Source: Neisseriaceae bacterium (lineage in GTDB: Bacteria; Pseudomonadota; Gammaproteobacteria; Burkholderiales; UBA11063). Taken from it: a stretch of DNA of 6,959 nt. Location: positions 1 through 6,959 of the forward strand of contig CANISK010000079.1 in NCBI GenBank assembly GCA_947470205.1. Reading direction: 5' to 3'. The translations under genes were made by a program, and so were the position numbers. A model generated the notes under the pieces. It searched no databases and was not told the DNA's origin. It was given only the letters and a program-made list of their open reading frames with translations. This document shows, piece after piece, positions 6,456 through 6,959 of this stretch; position 1 is the stretch's first letter; every line of letters begins with the position of its first letter.

Positions 6456-6959
6456 ATGAATTTAACTAAACAAATGCGTGCAATCCACGTAACAATCAAA
6501 AAAATAATTGTCCATCCTATTGATTATCTACTCAATATAATTATTATATCATTATTGATTAGTGTTATTGCTATCATATTGTCCCTTAGCAATACCAATG
6601 TGGAATGGCAAAAAAATAGCGTAGTGTACCCGAAGCTCACCGTTTCATTAAACAGTAACGCATCTAGTCGTGAGTTAACTCAATTACACGCCGCAGTTGC
6701 AAGTTTTACCAAAAATAATCTTATTAAAGAACTGCAATATGTGGGTAAGGATGAGGCAATGAGAGAATTGCAACACAACCCACAATTAAAAGATATTACC
6801 AATCAGATAATTAACGATACCGATAATGAATTACCAAATATTATAATAATCAAGACCAATACAAGTGATTTAACACTTTTAAATCAATTAAAAAACAAAC
6901 TTGCTGGACTAAATTTTGTAAATTCAGTTGATTTAGATGAGCAGTATGCCAATAAATTA
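6456..6959 (+). CDS. ftsX: Cell division protein FtsX, 5' part (3' end beyond window)
   Basis: FtsX is the membrane partner of FtsE. Its periplasmic loop recruits and activates septal hydrolase regulators. There are 168 codons from ATG 6456 to the window edge, with no stop. A short cytoplasmic segment (MNLTKQMRAIHVTIKK) is followed by one hydrophobic helix (about residues 25-44, LLNIIIISLLISVIAIILSL). A periplasmic domain then carries the FtsX-like elements PKLTVSLN, LQYVGKDEAMRELQ and NELPNIIIIKTN. The remaining three transmembrane helices expected of the family (about 300 residues in total) lie outside the window. GGAG sits about 10 bases before the ATG, in the 17-bp gap after ftsE. Sequence identity to FtsX looks modest, as is usual for this family, so the call leans on the ftsE neighbour. 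Confidence 0.9.
   Translation, partial: MNLTKQMRAIHVTIKKIIVHPIDYLLNIIIISLLISVIAIILSLSNTNVEWQKNSVVYPKLTVSLNSNASSRELTQLHAAVASFTKNNLIKELQYVGKDEAMRELQHNPQLKDITNQIINDTDNELPNIIIIKTNTSDLTLLNQLKNKLAGLNFVNSVDLDEQYANKL

Overview
This window is AT-rich DNA from a Gram-negative bacterium, most likely a low-GC betaproteobacterium. The main evidence is a porin of the Neisseria/Burkholderia type (mature N-terminus DVSLYGKV, C-terminal Phe). The prepilin peptidase/coaE pair and an ftsE-ftsX pair fit this. I cannot name the genus.

Layout: everything left of about 4982 is read on the minus strand and everything right of 5135 on the plus strand, with a roughly 150-bp divergent control region between. In transcription order, the minus strand carries: a broken porin paralogue (4982 to about 4395); an intact porin (4240-2879); a 72-bp nested palindromic repeat (2782-2853); a CNNM/CBS/CorC-HlyC membrane protein (2690-1419); the type IV prepilin peptidase pilD (1358-531); and coaE, which overlaps pilD by 4 bases (ATGA) and runs off the left edge. 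The plus strand carries a beta-carbonic anhydrase (5135-5773), ftsE (coupled to it through TAATG) and the first 168 codons of ftsX, which runs off the right edge.

Functionally, the left half combines outer-membrane permeability (porins), an inner-membrane CBS protein, leader-peptide processing for type IV pili or type II secretion, and the last step of coenzyme A synthesis. The right half couples CO2/bicarbonate interconversion with the FtsEX complex, which controls septal peptidoglycan hydrolysis during division.

I see no clearly novel defence or mobile system. The points most worth a second look are: the porin relic, whose homology continues in frame past an amber stop and then runs into the control region of the intact porin; the GTCATTCC-type palindromic repeat; the absence of pilB/pilC beside pilD; and the carbonic anhydrase joined to ftsEX.
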